Assembly: GCA_903911925.1 (NCBI GenBank)
Contig: CAIWFH010000071.1
Location: forward strand, 1-45,112
Direction: 5' to 3'
DNA length: 45,112 nt
Source of the DNA: an uncultured Acidobacteriaceae bacterium
GTDB taxonomy: Bacteria; Acidobacteriota; Terriglobia; Terriglobales; Acidobacteriaceae
Below, piece after piece: positions 33,875-43,294 of this stretch. A program made the position numbers and the translations under genes. Positions within the stretch are counted from its first letter, which is position 1. The number at the start of each line of letters is the position of its first letter. A model generated the notes under the pieces. That model was not told the DNA's origin. It saw nothing but the letters and a program-made list of their open reading frames with translations, and searched no databases.

Positions 33875-35383
33875 ATGACCCGCATGAAGTCCATCGCCAC
33901 TCAGCCTAAAGCGCAGATGGAAGAAGCGTTGGTGCGCTTCTTCGAGCGCTATCCCGGATACACCGCAACCGCGGCGTTGGACCAGTTGCGCGCGAGCGAA
34001 TACGGCCGCCTTGACGAGCAGGGACAGGTATACCTCGATTACACCGGCGGCTCTCTTTTTGCGGAGTCTCAGCTTGAAGAGCATTCAAAGCTGCTGCGCT
34101 CCGGCATCTTTGGCAATCCGCACTCCAACAACCCGACTTCAGCGGCGGCCACGGGCTATCTCGAGAGCACACGCCGGGCGGTGCTTAGCTACTTCAGCGC
34201 CAGCGCGGACGAATACATCGTGGTCTTCACAGCCAACGCTTCAGGAGGGCTGAAGCTCGTGGGTGAGTCCTTTCCGTTCTCAGCGCAAGGCCGCCTTCTG
34301 CTCACCTTTGACAACCACAACTCGGTGAACGGAATCCGCGAATTCGCAAGGGCAAAAGGCGCCAGCGTCGAATACGCGCCTCTCGTTGCGCCGGCATTGC
34401 GCCTTGACGGGGAGCGGCTTGAAACCCTGCTTAACCAGGCCGATCCGATGCGGGAGAACCTCTTCGCCTTCCCTGCACAGTCCAACTTCTCAGGCGTCAA
34501 GCATCCGCTGGAACTGGTAGCGAGGGCGCAGCGCAAGGGCTGGTACGTGCTTCTTGATGCTGCCGCGTTTGCGCCCACCAACCGCCTTGACTTGAAGCTG
34601 GTGCAACCGGATTTTGTTGTTGTTTCGTTTTACAAGATGTTCGGTTATCCGACCGGCGTGGGGGCCCTGCTTGTCCGCAAGCCGGCTTATCAGAAATTGC
34701 AGCGCCCGTGGTTTGGGGGCGGAACGGTCAATTTTGCCTCGGTTCAGGGGAAGGCGCACGTGCTGGCTCCTGGAGAAGCCGCCTTTGAAGACGGCACGCT
34801 CAACTACCTTTCCATTCCCGCAGTTGAAATCGGACTACGGCACTTGCAGGCGATCGGCATGAACGTCATCGGGGAACGGGTATGCTGCCTGACTGGATGG
34901 TTGCTCGAAGAATTGCTTTCGATGCGCCACAGCAACGGTCACTCGCTGGTCCGCATCTACGGACCAGCGACTAACGAGACTCGCGGCGGAACCGTGACAC
35001 TGAACCTATATGACCCTGGGAGCCACCTGCTGGATTATCGCCGGATCGAGGAACTGGCGGGACTTGAAGGAATCTCGCTGCGCACCGGGTGCTTCTGCAA
35101 TCCCGGCGCCGGCGAAGCGGCAGAGGGTTTGACGGAGGAGGACATGCTGGCCGCGCGCTCCCTGGGCGCCGCCGTGAATCTGCGCAGCTTTTTGCGATTG
35201 ATGCAGGGCCGGGGCCACAAAAGCGCCGGAGCCATTCGCGCCTCCATCGGTCTAGCAAGCAACTTTGCCGACGTATGGAGATTTGTACGCTTTATTGATG
35301 CATTCCGCGACCAGACGTGCCTCGCGATTGGAGAGGTCAGCTTCGATATCGATTCGTGCCGCGTGATTCGCGACGGAAGTTAG
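33875..35383 (+). CDS. NifS-like PLP enzyme resembling the Moco sulfurase N-terminal domain
   Basis: A 502-residue class V aminotransferase-fold enzyme. The blocks match the NifS-like domain of eukaryotic molybdenum cofactor sulfurase (MOCOS/ABA3): QVYLDYTGGSLFAESQL, FGNPHSNNPTS, the PLP lysine K254 in VVSFYKMFGYPTGVGALLVRKP, FEDGTLNYLSIPAV, and the catalytic-loop cysteines in SLRTGCFCNPGAGEA (C406/C408). The C-terminal MOSC domain of eukaryotic MOCOS is absent. It should take sulfur from cysteine and form an enzyme persulfide. Position after SQR-, DsrC- and DsrE-like genes and within 5 kb of xdhC and mocA suggests a role in cofactor sulfuration; general cysteine desulfurase activity is the alternative. 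Confidence 0.82.
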   Translation: MTRMKSIATQPKAQMEEALVRFFERYPGYTATAALDQLRASEYGRLDEQGQVYLDYTGGSLFAESQLEEHSKLLRSGIFGNPHSNNPTSAAATGYLESTRRAVLSYFSASADEYIVVFTANASGGLKLVGESFPFSAQGRLLLTFDNHNSVNGIREFARAKGASVEYAPLVAPALRLDGERLETLLNQADPMRENLFAFPAQSNFSGVKHPLELVARAQRKGWYVLLDAAAFAPTNRLDLKLVQPDFVVVSFYKMFGYPTGVGALLVRKPAYQKLQRPWFGGGTVNFASVQGKAHVLAPGEAAFEDGTLNYLSIPAVEIGLRHLQAIGMNVIGERVCCLTGWLLEELLSMRHSNGHSLVRIYGPATNETRGGTVTLNLYDPGSHLLDYRRIEELAGLEGISLRTGCFCNPGAGEAAEGLTEEDMLAARSLGAAVNLRSFLRLMQGRGHKSAGAIRASIGLASNFADVWRFVRFIDAFRDQTCLAIGEVSFDIDSCRVIRDGS

Positions 35384-35406
35384 GACGGCGTTCACGCCGC
35401 ATTTCC

Positions 35407-36327
<921 letters not shown>

Positions 36328-36405
36328 GTGCTGGGTCTGGCCTTTCGTGCAGGCGATTTGCGTTGCGGGGCAGCACCTTCATTGGCTGCCCGATCCGTTG
36401 CGCGC

Positions 36406-36822
36406 TTATACGGGTAGGACGGTTGCTTCCATTATTGCCAACTCGATCTTGATCTCAGGCGGGGACAAGAGCGTGTTGTGGACCAGACAATGATGCACGG
36501 CACGCATCAGTCCCTCAGTGTGTTCCACGGTCAAGGCCACCGGACAAACAACCTGAATGCGGAAGTTGCCAAGCCGCGCGGGTTGCTTCAGTTTCTCAGA
36601 GGTCACTGTCACCTCTACGCCGCTCTCAGCGAGGTTGCGTGTCTTGAGGTATTGCACGGCATAAAATGCGGCGCAGGAGCCTAGCGAGGCGAGCAGAAAC
36701 TCCGGAGGCGTCATGCCGGAGTCTTCGCCGCCATTCTCAGCCGGCTGGTCGCAGACAATGGTGTGCGACCGGGCCCGAATGGAAAACTTTACTCGATCGA
36801 GATGCTTTACGGTTACTTCCAC
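36406..36822 (-). CDS. OsmC family protein
   Basis: A 138-residue OsmC/Ohr-fold protein. The two family cysteines are visible in MTPPEFLLASLGSCAAFYAVQYLKTRN and AVHHCLVHNTLLSPPEIKIEL. These can reduce hydroperoxides; the YhfA-like pattern (C.VHNTL) is sometimes found with sulfur-transfer genes. I chose the GTG at 36822, preceded by GGGGAG, because it gives the usual family length; a longer frame to 36867 is open. It lies 78 bases upstream of the YeiH-type gene in the same orientation, so the pair may be cotranscribed. Confidence 0.85.
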   Translation of the reverse strand: MEVTVKHLDRVKFSIRARSHTIVCDQPAENGGEDSGMTPPEFLLASLGSCAAFYAVQYLKTRNLAESGVEVTVTSEKLKQPARLGNFRIQVVCPVALTVEHTEGLMRAVHHCLVHNTLLSPPEIKIELAIMEATVLPV

Positions 36823-37201
36823 GCTGATTCTCCCCGTTTCCCAAGGAACTTTGGTCCAAGTTCTCATCGCGCGCCGACTTTCCCTCAGGGGCTAAAGCCT
36901 GCGCTCGTTTTTTGCCGATTTGCGGCACGACTAAACAGCTTGCGGAAAAAAGCGAGGGTTTGGAGAAAAATCCCGAAGACCATACCCCAGGGGCTAAAGC
37001 CCTCGTTGATTTGATTCATGTTACACCGGGGATAAATCCCCGGCCTACCGCCCGCGCGAGTATTTCAGCAAGCTGCAAAGTCGTGCCCTGACACTTCTTG
37101 CCTTCCAGATTGTTTTTTCCGCAGCATGTAGAGTCTTGCCTTTTCAAAACAGCGACTCTTCCGGCTGTTCACTGAATAAAAGACACGAACTTCAACATTC
37201 G
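36823..37201. repeat. Composite hairpin repeats between osmC-like and sigma genes
   Basis: No gene is visible in this 379-base gap. At 36886-36930 and again at 36988-37003 stands CAGGGGCTAAAGCC, joined to GCGGCACGACTAAA. At 37026-37042 is CCGGGGATAAATCCCCGG, a near-perfect palindrome. From 37066 to 37140 the sequence GCAAGCTGCAAAGTCGTGCC followed by CTGACACTTCTTGCCTTCCA repeats the block at 1430-1505. These are copies of the same family as at 1335-1535 and 8221-8336. Confidence 0.75.
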
Positions 37202-38125
37202 TTACACAACCGCCGCGCTTTTTTTCCTCTCCGGCGCAACCAGCAACCGCAAGTATTCGCGGGTAAGGATGGTCCGCAGCCGCGGCGCAACGGCAGGGTC
37301 GCAGGGTACCTCGAGGGCGCGGCAGCGGTCGATTGCCGCGCGAAGGTCGTGCAAAAACGCCACGCACGACGGGCAACCCTCAATATGCGCCCGCATCTGG
37401 TCACAGGTGACAGGCTCAATTCTGCCGTCAAGGTATTCAGAGAGATTGGCAAACAGGTCGCGGCACTCAGCCGGCTTTCGGCTGCTCTTTGGCCCGCCAC
37501 GCTTTGTCCTTGCCGGCGCGGCCTGCGCTGTGGCCGAAGGCACAACCGCATTGCTTAGAAGTTGATTCATTTCCTTGCGCACGCTCAGCCGCGCCCGATG
37601 TAGCCGAATCCGAACTGTTCCCTGCTGCAAGCCAAGAATCTGCGCCACCTGCCCGGTGGTCAGCTCTTCCATGTCATGAAGCACCAGCACGATCCGCAAG
37701 GTTGGTGGAACGCGCAAGATGGCCTGGTGAAGCATCTGGTGCTGCTCGTGGCCCAAGAGGTTGCCTTCCGGACTCTCCCCGGCATCCTTGAGCAGCAGGC
37801 CCAGTTCTTCGTCGCTCGGCATCAACTCATCGAGCGACAGCATGTGAGCCGGTGCATTGGAGCTTTTGCGGCGCATGCGCCAGCAGCGGTTGCGGGTGAC
37901 GGTGTAAAGCCAAACGGCCAGCGCCTGCGGATCATGGATTTTCGCGAGGTGCCCGAGCGAGCGGTAGAGCACCTCCTGCATGGTGTCTTCAGCATCCTCG
38001 GGATGCCCGCAGACCTTCATGCTGAAGGAATAAACCGTATTCTGGAGCAGGCCGATTGCTTCCTCAACCGCTTCAGGAGTGTTGCGGCGCAACAAGTCAG
38101 TGGCTTGGGTCAGTTCAGGTCGCAT
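37202..38125 (-). CDS. ECF-like sigma factor fused to a zinc-finger anti-sigma-like domain
   Basis: A 307-residue fusion. Region 2 of sigma-70 is at about 25-90 (CGHPEDAEDTMQEVLYRSL...WLYTVTRNRCWRMRR) and region 4 at about 130-185 (LRIVLVLHDMEELTTGQVAQILGLQQGTVRIRLHRARLSVRKEM). After an Ala/Pro/Lys-rich linker, residues about 218-265 form a zf-HC2 anti-sigma-like zinc finger (ECRDLFANLSEYLDGRIEP...RAHIEGCPSCVAFL; H247, C251, C254). No transmembrane anchor follows. The sigma factor may therefore be controlled by an internal redox- or zinc-sensitive domain. It is divergent from the TetR gene. Confidence 0.88.
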   Translation of the reverse strand: MRPELTQATDLLRRNTPEAVEEAIGLLQNTVYSFSMKVCGHPEDAEDTMQEVLYRSLGHLAKIHDPQALAVWLYTVTRNRCWRMRRKSSNAPAHMLSLDELMPSDEELGLLLKDAGESPEGNLLGHEQHQMLHQAILRVPPTLRIVLVLHDMEELTTGQVAQILGLQQGTVRIRLHRARLSVRKEMNQLLSNAVVPSATAQAAPARTKRGGPKSSRKPAECRDLFANLSEYLDGRIEPVTCDQMRAHIEGCPSCVAFLHDLRAAIDRCRALEVPCDPAVAPRLRTILTREYLRLLVAPERKKSAAVV

Positions 38126-38438
38126 AGGTTCATCAGGAGCAACCTCAGTATATTCGTCCGGGTGCGTGGTCGAAACCGCGCTGCGGCGGGGCCAATGCTT
38201 TCATCATTTTGCGCACACTTTGCGGGAAGCATTCGTCTCGGAACTTTCCGGTCAGGGCCCGATGCGTTACCCGCTGCCGTGGGATTGGATCGATTGCGCT
38301 CCTGAACCTGCAAGTGCTGCATGCATTTCAAAAGTGCTACAACAATGGCCGGACTCTTGTACTTATTGTGAGGGCATTTTTTCAGACCCAATCCGACGAT
38401 GGAGTATGAATTGCGCCCACTCGCACGCGATGCGGCAG
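38126..38438. promoter_or_regulatory. Divergent control region of the sigma factor and TetR genes
   Basis: This 313-base gap should hold promoters for both genes. For the minus-strand sigma gene a -10-like TATACT reads at 38152-38147, with TTTCGA 17 bases upstream as a weak -35. A short palindrome CGGAA-CT-TTCCG is also present at about 38240-38251. The TetR frame stays open through the region (from 38079), but the sequence before about 38406 has no TetR similarity. Confidence 0.3.
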
Positions 38439-39239
38439 ATGGAAAGTCAACTTAAATCGCGAGCGAACTGCGTGCTAAACTCGGGAGTGAAAGACTCGCC
38501 GCAGAGCGAGTTGCTGGCGGAGGAATTTGGCTTGGCTATCTCGCTTGATGAAGGGAAGTTGGGCGTGAAGTCAGGGGATACGGCTCCGAAGCGTTTGCGC
38601 CGCAGCAAGGCAGAGCAACGCGCGGAAAGCCTGGAGCAGATTCTCGATGCAGCCGAGTATCTGTTTTCAAAGAATGGGTTTTACGGCGTAACGCTCCGCG
38701 ACGTGGCCCTGCGGGTGGGAATTCACACCACGCTCTTGCACTACTATTTCGACGACAAGCACCATTTGTTTGAAGCGGTCTTCAAGAGACGCGCCGGCGT
38801 GACTTGCGATCGCCGCATGGCTGCGCTCGAACAATACGAAAAGGAAGCAGGAGATCACCCGACCGTCGAGGGCGCGCTGCATGCGTTCCTCGATCCTGAC
38901 TTCGATTTGTACATTGAAGGCGGCGAACCCTGGGTAAATTATGCGGCGTTTTGCGCCCGCGTCAGTCACAGTCATGAAGGGGCGGCGATGATGGCTGCAA
39001 ACTTCGATCCGGTTGTGCTGAAACTCATCGGCATATTGAAGCGCGCGCTGCCGGATTATAGCGACGAAGATATCTTCTGGGGCTACCACTTTATAACCGG
39101 GGCGCTGATGAATACGCTGGCGCGAACCGGACGGATTGATCGCTTGTCCGGCGGCATCTGCCGGTCAGACGATTTCCCCGCGGTGAGAGAGCGCATCGCC
39201 AAGTTCATGGCTGCGGGGTTTCTGGCGCTCAAGGGATAG
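38439..39239 (+). CDS. TetR family transcriptional regulator
   Basis: A TetR regulator; the helix-turn-helix is at RAESLEQILDAAEYLFSKNGFYGVTLRDVALRVGIHTTLLHYYFDDKHHLFEAVFKRR. A ligand-binding C-terminal domain of about 140 residues ends with FWGYHFITGALMNTLARTGRIDRLSGG, seen in TetR proteins that control fatty-acyl or ester degradation. The N-terminus before the HTH is unusually long, and the start is uncertain: ATG 38406, ATG 38439 and GTG 38487 all lack a good ribosome-binding site. It is convergent with the esterase gene and is the likely regulator of the esterase-thiolase-SDR/CoA-transferase cassette. Confidence 0.85.
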   Translation: MESQLKSRANCVLNSGVKDSPQSELLAEEFGLAISLDEGKLGVKSGDTAPKRLRRSKAEQRAESLEQILDAAEYLFSKNGFYGVTLRDVALRVGIHTTLLHYYFDDKHHLFEAVFKRRAGVTCDRRMAALEQYEKEAGDHPTVEGALHAFLDPDFDLYIEGGEPWVNYAAFCARVSHSHEGAAMMAANFDPVVLKLIGILKRALPDYSDEDIFWGYHFITGALMNTLARTGRIDRLSGGICRSDDFPAVRERIAKFMAAGFLALKG

Positions 39240-39257
39240 TGCTATTCGTGATCGCGA

Positions 39258-40931
39258 TTACTTGCACTCCTTGCTCTGCGGGGGCATTTTCAGCGACCAA
39301 AGGCCGACGAGCCAGTTCCAGCCAAGGTTTCCAGCCGCCCGGCGCCGGCACATGACCTGCTCATTGAACTCAAACATTCCGGGCAACAGATTATTCGAAG
39401 GGCGCGGCGCATCGGTGAATCGCATGTAGGCACCCGTCGCGTCAAATGCAGGCCAGTCCGGCTCGTGCGTGGCCCGCGGATGGCCAGTGCGCGCAAAGCT
39501 GGTCCAATAGCCAATCATGGCATCAGAGAGCATTCTCTCTTGCGGTGTTGATGGAATTTTGGGCCAGAGCGGCGTCGTCCTGTCGAATCCGCCAAAGACA
39601 TAAGGCAACTCGCTGGCGTGAAAGCCGTGCAGGCCGGCCGAGTCGGCGGCCGGATAGCCATGATCGAAGAAGTAGAGGAAGGACGGCTGGCCGAGGGCGG
39701 CTTGCTTGCGAACAAGTCGCTCGGCAGTCCAGCCGTAGAGGGCGTCGCGCGTTGTGCCCAGAATGCTTTCTTCCAAATTGGAGCTGGGATAAAGGTGCAG
39801 GAACGCGTCGGCCATGTCCGCATATTGGCTGCGAATGGTGGTCTCGTAATCGGCGGCGGTAGCTGGGGGCTGGGGGGCAAGGACTCGCAACGATCGAACC
39901 TCTCCGCTGTTGAAACCGGCCAGCAGTGGGACAGGCGATTGTTCCCCTTTATCGAATACGTCCACCAGTTGCCGCGGGAAGACGTGTCCGTCAATGGCGC
40001 CCCATGGCGCGAAGCCGGCGGCCGGCGCGGCCTCAGTCAACGCGGCTGCATCTATCGCCCGCATGGCGGCGATGTCTTTCGCTTTTAGAGCGTTGGCGAG
40101 ACGCGTGCCGTTCTCCTCGGCGGAGGGTGAACCGAAGCGGGCCTGCTTCAGTTCGGGCGTGGAGATCATGTACGCGCTTTCAGCAATGGCCTTGGCGAAG
40201 AGGCCGCGCGCTGGGGGCGCTGCCATCAGGTACATCACGCTGAGCGCGCCTGCGGATTCGCCGGCGATGGTGACGTTGGAAGGATCGCCGCCGAAGGAAC
40301 GAATGTTCCGCTTGACCCATTTGAGTGCTTCGATCTGGTCGAGCAGGCCATAGTTGCCGGAGATGCCGAGCGGCGACTCGTTGCTGAGCTCAGGATGCGC
40401 GAGCCAGCCGAAGACGCCGAGGCGATAGTTGACTGAGACAACGACGATGCCTTGATTGGCAAGCCGCGTACCTTCATAGACGGCCTCCCTGCTGGAACCT
40501 CCGCTGAGAGCGCCGCCGTGTATCCAGAAGAAGACTGGGGCATTGCGCACGTTGCCGGGAGCCCAGATATTGAGCGTCAGGCAATCTTCGCTCATGGGCA
40601 TCGGATCGCTCACGTAGATATTCGAGAGCTTCGCTTTGGGCTGGAAGCACGCAGGCCCGAAAACGGTCGCCTTCCTGGAGCTCGTCCACGGCGGCATTGC
40701 GCTGGGCGGCGTCCAGCGCGCTGAACCGATTGGAGGTTGTGCATACGGGATGCCCTTGAAGACGCGCAGATCGCCTTCAACAAGTCCCTCGATCGCGCCG
40801 GCGGGGGCGTTTACGATGGGGCCGTGCTTGTCCCGTGATGGAGCGGACATGGTAGCGCCCGATTGGGCAAAACATGACGGCGCCAGAATGAGACAGGCGG
40901 CCGAAACAAGCAAGCGAGGGATCAGGTTCAT
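39258..40931 (-). CDS. Secreted type B carboxylesterase
   Basis: A 557-residue alpha/beta-hydrolase of the carboxylesterase type B family with a signal peptide (MNLIPRLLVSAACLILAPSCFAQ). The oxyanion loop is FFWIHGGALSGG, the nucleophile is S226 in TIAGESAGALSV, and the catalytic His lies in GLHGFHASELPYVFGG. It would hydrolyse an ester in the periplasm or outside the cell. I chose the start at 40931 because GGAG lies upstream and the signal peptide begins there; the longer frame overlaps the thiolase gene. A 22-bp palindrome lies 45 bases upstream. It is third in order after the SDR and thiolase genes. Confidence 0.9.
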   Translation of the reverse strand: MNLIPRLLVSAACLILAPSCFAQSGATMSAPSRDKHGPIVNAPAGAIEGLVEGDLRVFKGIPYAQPPIGSARWTPPSAMPPWTSSRKATVFGPACFQPKAKLSNIYVSDPMPMSEDCLTLNIWAPGNVRNAPVFFWIHGGALSGGSSREAVYEGTRLANQGIVVVSVNYRLGVFGWLAHPELSNESPLGISGNYGLLDQIEALKWVKRNIRSFGGDPSNVTIAGESAGALSVMYLMAAPPARGLFAKAIAESAYMISTPELKQARFGSPSAEENGTRLANALKAKDIAAMRAIDAAALTEAAPAAGFAPWGAIDGHVFPRQLVDVFDKGEQSPVPLLAGFNSGEVRSLRVLAPQPPATAADYETTIRSQYADMADAFLHLYPSSNLEESILGTTRDALYGWTAERLVRKQAALGQPSFLYFFDHGYPAADSAGLHGFHASELPYVFGGFDRTTPLWPKIPSTPQERMLSDAMIGYWTSFARTGHPRATHEPDWPAFDATGAYMRFTDAPRPSNNLLPGMFEFNEQVMCRRRAAGNLGWNWLVGLWSLKMPPQSKECK

Positions 40932-40975
40932 TGGATTGCTTCTCCAAATGTTTTGGTCAAGCAGTCGAATCGGCG

Positions 40976-40997
40976 ATGCGAATGGATGCGTTCGCAT
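40976..40997. promoter_or_regulatory. Palindromic operator candidate upstream of the esterase gene
   Basis: Perfect 7-bp arms, ATGCGAA and TTCGCAT, are separated by 8 bases in the gap between the thiolase stop and the esterase start. The size and symmetry fit a TetR-type operator, and the TetR gene lies just beyond the esterase gene. This could give the esterase gene its own regulated promoter. Confidence 0.5.
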
Positions 40998-41013
40998 GCT
41001 GACCTGCCTGACT

Positions 41014-42189
41014 TCATAGAACTTCAAAAAGTCCCGCTGCGCCCATGCCCCCGCCGACGCACATGGTGACGACGACGTACCGAGCTCCGCGGCGACGTCC
41101 TTCAATGAGCGCATGCGCAGTCAGACGGTTGCCCGACATTCCGTAAGGATGGCCGATGGAAATGGCGCCGCCGTCGACGTTAAAACGGTCGTTGGGAATG
41201 CCGAGCCGGTCGCGGCAATAAATGACCTGCACTGCAAAGGCTTCGTTCAGTTCCCAGAGGCCGATGTCGTCGATCTTGAGATCAAAGCGATTCAGGAGCT
41301 TGGGAACCGCGAAAACAGGGCCGATGCCCATCTCGTCAGGCTCTGTGCCTGCCACGGCCATGCCGCAATAGCGGCCAAGCGGCTTAAGGCCGCGAGCGGC
41401 TGCGAGGCTTGCTTCCATCAGCACGCAGGCCGAGGCGCCATCGGAAAGCTGGCTCGCATTTCCGGCGGTGATGAAGCCGTTCTCCCGAACCGGTTTGAGC
41501 GAGGCGAGGCCCTCAAGAGTCGTGTCTGGACGGTTGCCTTCGTCGCGTTCGAGAACCACTTCCTGCATTGAGGTTGCGCCAGTGGTCTTGTCGGTGATCG
41601 ACTTGATTGTCTTGACGGGAATGATCTCGGCATCGAAGCGGCCGGCGGCCTGGGCTTCAGCGGTACGGCGCTGGGATTGAAGCGCGTATTCGTCCTGCTG
41701 CTCGCGCGAGATGCCGTAGCGGCGCGCGACAATTTCGGCGGTGTCGATCATCGGCATGTAAACGTCGCGATGAAGAGCGAGCAAAGCCGGGTCGGAGCCC
41801 ATGCGAAGTTCGGCGGTCTGCACCGTGGAAATGGAATCCATGCCGCCGGCTACGATCACATCCATGCGGTCCATGACAATCTGCTTGGAGGCCATGGAGA
41901 TGCTCATCATGCCCGATGAACACTGCCTGTCAACGGTTTGACCGGCAACCGAGACCGGCAGTCCAGCGGTCAAAGCGGCGGTCCGCCCAATCGTATGCTG
42001 CAAGCCCTGGGGCAGCGCGGAGCCAACGATGCAATCATCGATCTCGGCGGGGTCAATCCCCGCGCGGGCAACGGCGGCGCGAATGGCGTGAGCGGCGAGT
42101 GTCGGTGAAGGGGTAGCGTTGAATGCTCCCCGGTAGGCGCGGCCAATCGGGGTCCGCGCAACAGAAACGATCACGGCATCACGGCTCAT
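41014..42189 (-). CDS. Acetyl-CoA acyltransferase (thiolase)
   Basis: A 391-residue thiolase. The nucleophile is C90 in [16 protein letters not shown], the active-site His is H347 in [16 protein letters not shown], and the proton-shuttle Cys is C377 in [18 protein letters not shown]. It cleaves a 3-ketoacyl-CoA with CoA, or runs the reverse condensation. Its ATG overlaps the SDR stop by 4 bases (ATGA), so the two are translationally coupled and probably catalyse successive steps: 3-hydroxyacyl-CoA to 3-ketoacyl-CoA to acetyl-CoA. The chain-length preference cannot be read from the sequence. Confidence 0.93.
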   Translation of the reverse strand: MSRDAVIVSVARTPIGRAYRGAFNATPSPTLAAHAIRAAVARAGIDPAEIDDCIVGSALPQGLQHTIGRTAALTAGLPVSVAGQTVDRQCSSGMMSISMASKQIVMDRMDVIVAGGMDSISTVQTAELRMGSDPALLALHRDVYMPMIDTAEIVARRYGISREQQDEYALQSQRRTAEAQAAGRFDAEIIPVKTIKSITDKTTGATSMQEVVLERDEGNRPDTTLEGLASLKPVRENGFITAGNASQLSDGASACVLMEASLAAARGLKPLGRYCGMAVAGTEPDEMGIGPVFAVPKLLNRFDLKIDDIGLWELNEAFAVQVIYCRDRLGIPNDRFNVDGGAISIGHPYGMSGNRLTAHALIEGRRRGARYVVVTMCVGGGMGAAGLFEVL

Positions 42190-43076
42190 TTCTCGCTCTT
42201 TTCCGGCGGGACGTAGCCTGCCTTCTTCAATTCAATCTCGCTTTGGGTGAAGCCGTATTGCGGCGTGATTTCGTCCAGCCGGTTTACAACCTCCGCCCAT
42301 TTCGCGACTAGCTCCTCGGCAGACGGGGGGTCGCCGGCAACGTAAGTGCCCCTGGTCAAAGTAATATTCGCGGACTCGAAGCTGCCTGCGCCGGCACAAA
42401 GAATGGTGCGGGTCGGCGCACTTTCTGCCACCAGAGCGAGAACGCCGGAGGCCACAAACTCCGGCCGCAGCAGGTTCAACTGCTCTGGCGGCAAAATGCC
42501 CTGCGTCATTTGGGTGGCGGCCGTTGGCGCAATGCAGTTCACGTGGATTCCGTACTTCGCCCCTTCAATCGAGAGTGTCTGCATGAGTCCCACAAGGCCC
42601 ATTTTGGCTGCGCTGTAATTGGATTGGCCGAAGTTGCCATAGAGTCCGGACGAAGAGGTGGTCATCACAATGCGGCCATACTTCTGCTCGCGCATTGCTT
42701 CCCACGCGGCTTTTGTGCAGTTGAAGGCACCCATCAGGTGCACGTCGATTACAAGGCGGAAATCGTCGAGGGTCATCTTGGCAAACGACTTGTCGCGCAG
42801 GATGCCTGCGTTGTTGACCAGGATGTCAACGCGTCCCCAGACCTTCAGGGTCTGCTGGACCATCGCCTCCACGGCCGCGGCATCGGTTACCGAGCACAGG
42901 CAGGCTCGAGCTTCTCCGCCAGCATCAACGATTTCTTTGGCAACGGATTCGGCGCCGCTGCCAAGATCGTTGACCACCACGCGCGCGCCACGCTGCGCAA
43001 GAAGCCGGGCATAGGCCCGTCCCAACCCGCCACCTGCTCCGGTGACCAGGGCAACACGACCTTTCAAATCAATCAC
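42186..43076 (-). CDS. SDR family 3-hydroxyacyl-CoA dehydrogenase-like protein
   Basis: A 296-residue short-chain dehydrogenase. The NAD(P) loop is [13 protein letters not shown] (residues 11-23), the NNAG motif is at 88-91, and the catalytic Tyr/Lys are Y154 and K158 in NYSAAK. The fold extends at the C-terminus as in the dehydrogenase domain of peroxisomal multifunctional enzyme type 2, which acts on (3R)-hydroxyacyl-CoA. It is the first gene of the minus-strand operon, with a good promoter about 110-140 bases upstream. FabG-like 3-oxoacyl reductase activity is the alternative. Confidence 0.9.
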   Translation of the reverse strand: MIDLKGRVALVTGAGGGLGRAYARLLAQRGARVVVNDLGSGAESVAKEIVDAGGEARACLCSVTDAAAVEAMVQQTLKVWGRVDILVNNAGILRDKSFAKMTLDDFRLVIDVHLMGAFNCTKAAWEAMREQKYGRIVMTTSSSGLYGNFGQSNYSAAKMGLVGLMQTLSIEGAKYGIHVNCIAPTAATQMTQGILPPEQLNLLRPEFVASGVLALVAESAPTRTILCAGAGSFESANITLTRGTYVAGDPPSAEELVAKWAEVVNRLDEITPQYGFTQSEIELKKAGYVPPEKSEK

Positions 43077-43188
43077 GCAAGTCTCCTCTCGTATCGGCGC
43101 CCGACGCAGTTTTGTCGCAAAAGTTCAGGTCCAACGCTGGCTCTGAAGGTCAGAGGGCGCAGGAAGCACTTATACCGGGCGTCACCGA

Positions 43189-43248
43189 AGAATAGCCAGA
43201 GTGTTGCATGAATGTCAATCTTCACTATTGCAATAATTAGTATTGCGA
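43189..43248 (-). promoter_or_regulatory. Promoter of the SDR-thiolase-esterase operon with upstream operator-like repeats
   Basis: On the minus strand TTGACA (43218-43213) and TATTCT (43194-43189) are separated by 18 bases, close to a sigma-70 consensus. Just upstream, 43226-43248 holds TATTGC twice (43226-43231 and 43241-43246), within an imperfect palindrome CTTC...GAAG (43220-43250), in an AT-rich stretch. It sits in the divergent gap to the CoA-transferase gene and may bind the TetR regulator. Confidence 0.55.
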
Positions 43249-43294
43249 AGAAGATGACTTTGATGCATGATGGTGAAGAGTTGCCTACACATCT

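Noticed and set aside
33801..33877. Possible 25-residue leader peptide ending in ATGA overlap with the NifS-like gene
   Set aside because: No ribosome-binding site and no conserved content; the overlap may be chance.
38079..38438. N-terminal extension of the TetR regulator back to 38079
   Set aside because: It would overlap the sigma gene and reads Cys/Trp/Pro-rich sequence unlike any TetR N-terminus.
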